A stretch of DNA of 64,000 bases from an uncultured bacterium (GTDB lineage: Bacteria > Planctomycetota > UBA1135 > UBA2386). Position numbers and translations under genes: made by a program. A model generated the notes under the pieces. The model saw only the letters and a list, made by a program, of their open reading frames with translations. It made no database searches and was not told where the DNA came from. Positions 63,732-64,000 of the stretch are shown here, in pieces (position 1 is the stretch's first letter; every line of letters begins with the position of its first letter). Location of the stretch: the NCBI GenBank assembly GCA_937906475.1, contig CALCZA010000085.1:1-64000 (forward strand), given 5' to 3'.

Positions 63732-64000
63732 CTACCGCGGATCAAACGTCTTCGGATCCGCCGTTCGCGCTGTGCGCAGGAACTCGAATTCGGCATCGTT
63801 GATCGGGATGTAGAGCACGCGGTTCCGATTCTTGGTCTGAAACAGTGGTAGCAACTTCGCGTGCCAACCAGGCACCGCCGTCGGCATACCGGCTTCGATG
63901 ACGAATGCCCGGTCTTGTTCGACGAGTTCGCGAGCCGCTACGAGCACTGCGAACTGTTCGCGAGAGTCGGCGTCGCGGTCACTGGCGGGTTGCTGGCGAG
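63732..64000 (-). CDS. C-terminal part of an unidentified protein, cut by window edge
   Basis: The frame enters from the right edge and is open to the stop at 63732, so at least 89 codons are present and the start lies outside. Visible text includes REQFAVLVAARELVEQDRAF, GMPTAVPGWHAKLLPLFQTK, and the end ADPKTFDPR. No domain is recognised. The 276 bp between it and zwf hold the zwf promoter. Confidence 0.7.
   Translation of the reverse strand, partial: RQQPASDRDADSREQFAVLVAARELVEQDRAFVIEAGMPTAVPGWHAKLLPLFQTKNRNRVLYIPINDAEFEFLRTARTADPKTFDPR

Overview
The window looks like a piece of chromosome from a Planctomycetota-type bacterium, probably a marine or polysaccharide-feeding lineage. The signs are GC-rich DNA with short gaps, many large Sec-exported proteins with FG-GAP, lamin-tail, beta-helix or HEAT modules, a Ser/Thr kinase fused to a formylglycine-enzyme-like domain, a lone SWIB protein, a GH95 fucosidase, a sialate-O-acetylesterase-like enzyme and several Gfo/Idh or TIM-barrel sugar proteins. 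The assignment is by gene content only; no rRNA is present. There is no prophage, IS element or CRISPR array. The only RNA gene seen with confidence is a tRNA-Val.

The most notable object is at 5113-6402 on the minus strand. A thioredoxin-fold gene is interrupted by one in-frame TGA exactly at the redox motif (Cys91-Thr-TGA93). The frame stays open for 336 more codons, and a 9-bp hairpin with a GUC loop starts 14 nt after the TGA, as expected of a bacterial SECIS element. I read it as a 429-residue selenoprotein. It is the last gene of a compact unit with a 159-aa membrane-anchored protein and a 129-aa exported protein. The 129-aa protein is an internally deleted paralogue of the 370-aa protein at 52394-53506.

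Layout. 1-4 kb: exported proteins, including a multicopper oxidase. 4-7.3 kb: prolyl aminopeptidase and the selenoprotein unit. 7.6-12 kb: hybrid histidine kinase, HEAT/vWA protein, TlpA-like thioredoxin, then a 26-bp tandem hairpin repeat. 12-20 kb: SGNH esterase, HAD 5'-nucleotidase, 1211-aa FG-GAP lipoprotein, Gfo/Idh oxidoreductase. 20-28 kb: lamin-tail protein, SLC13 transporter, SGNH-like secreted protein, sugar isomerase-like protein, RnfD/NqrB-like protein fused to Sel1 repeats. 28-37.5 kb: kinase-FGE fusion, an exported protein, a nitroreductase, two HEAT membrane proteins and a PAS histidine kinase. 37.5-47 kb: beta-helix protein, phosphatase-like lipoprotein, clan-D-like glycosidase, ornithine aminotransferase, SWIB protein, GH95. 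47-55.5 kb: S9 peptidase, tRNA-Val, homoserine-kinase-like GHMP kinase, M28-PDZ peptidase, the 370-aa paralogue, an ALDH7-like dehydrogenase. 55.9-64 kb: Kef-type antiporter, EEP-family protein, NhaD-type antiporter, opcA and zwf, and the end of an unidentified gene.

Functionally the region mixes export and degradation of polymers (esterase, glycosidases, peptidases), ion homeostasis (Kef, NhaD), signalling (two histidine kinases, one Ser/Thr kinase) and a little central metabolism (zwf-opcA, rocD-like, ALDH7, GHMP kinase). At least five exported proteins end in a similar beta-rich tail of about 110-130 residues that I cannot assign to a named family. Protein names rest on motif recognition by eye; no database search was possible.
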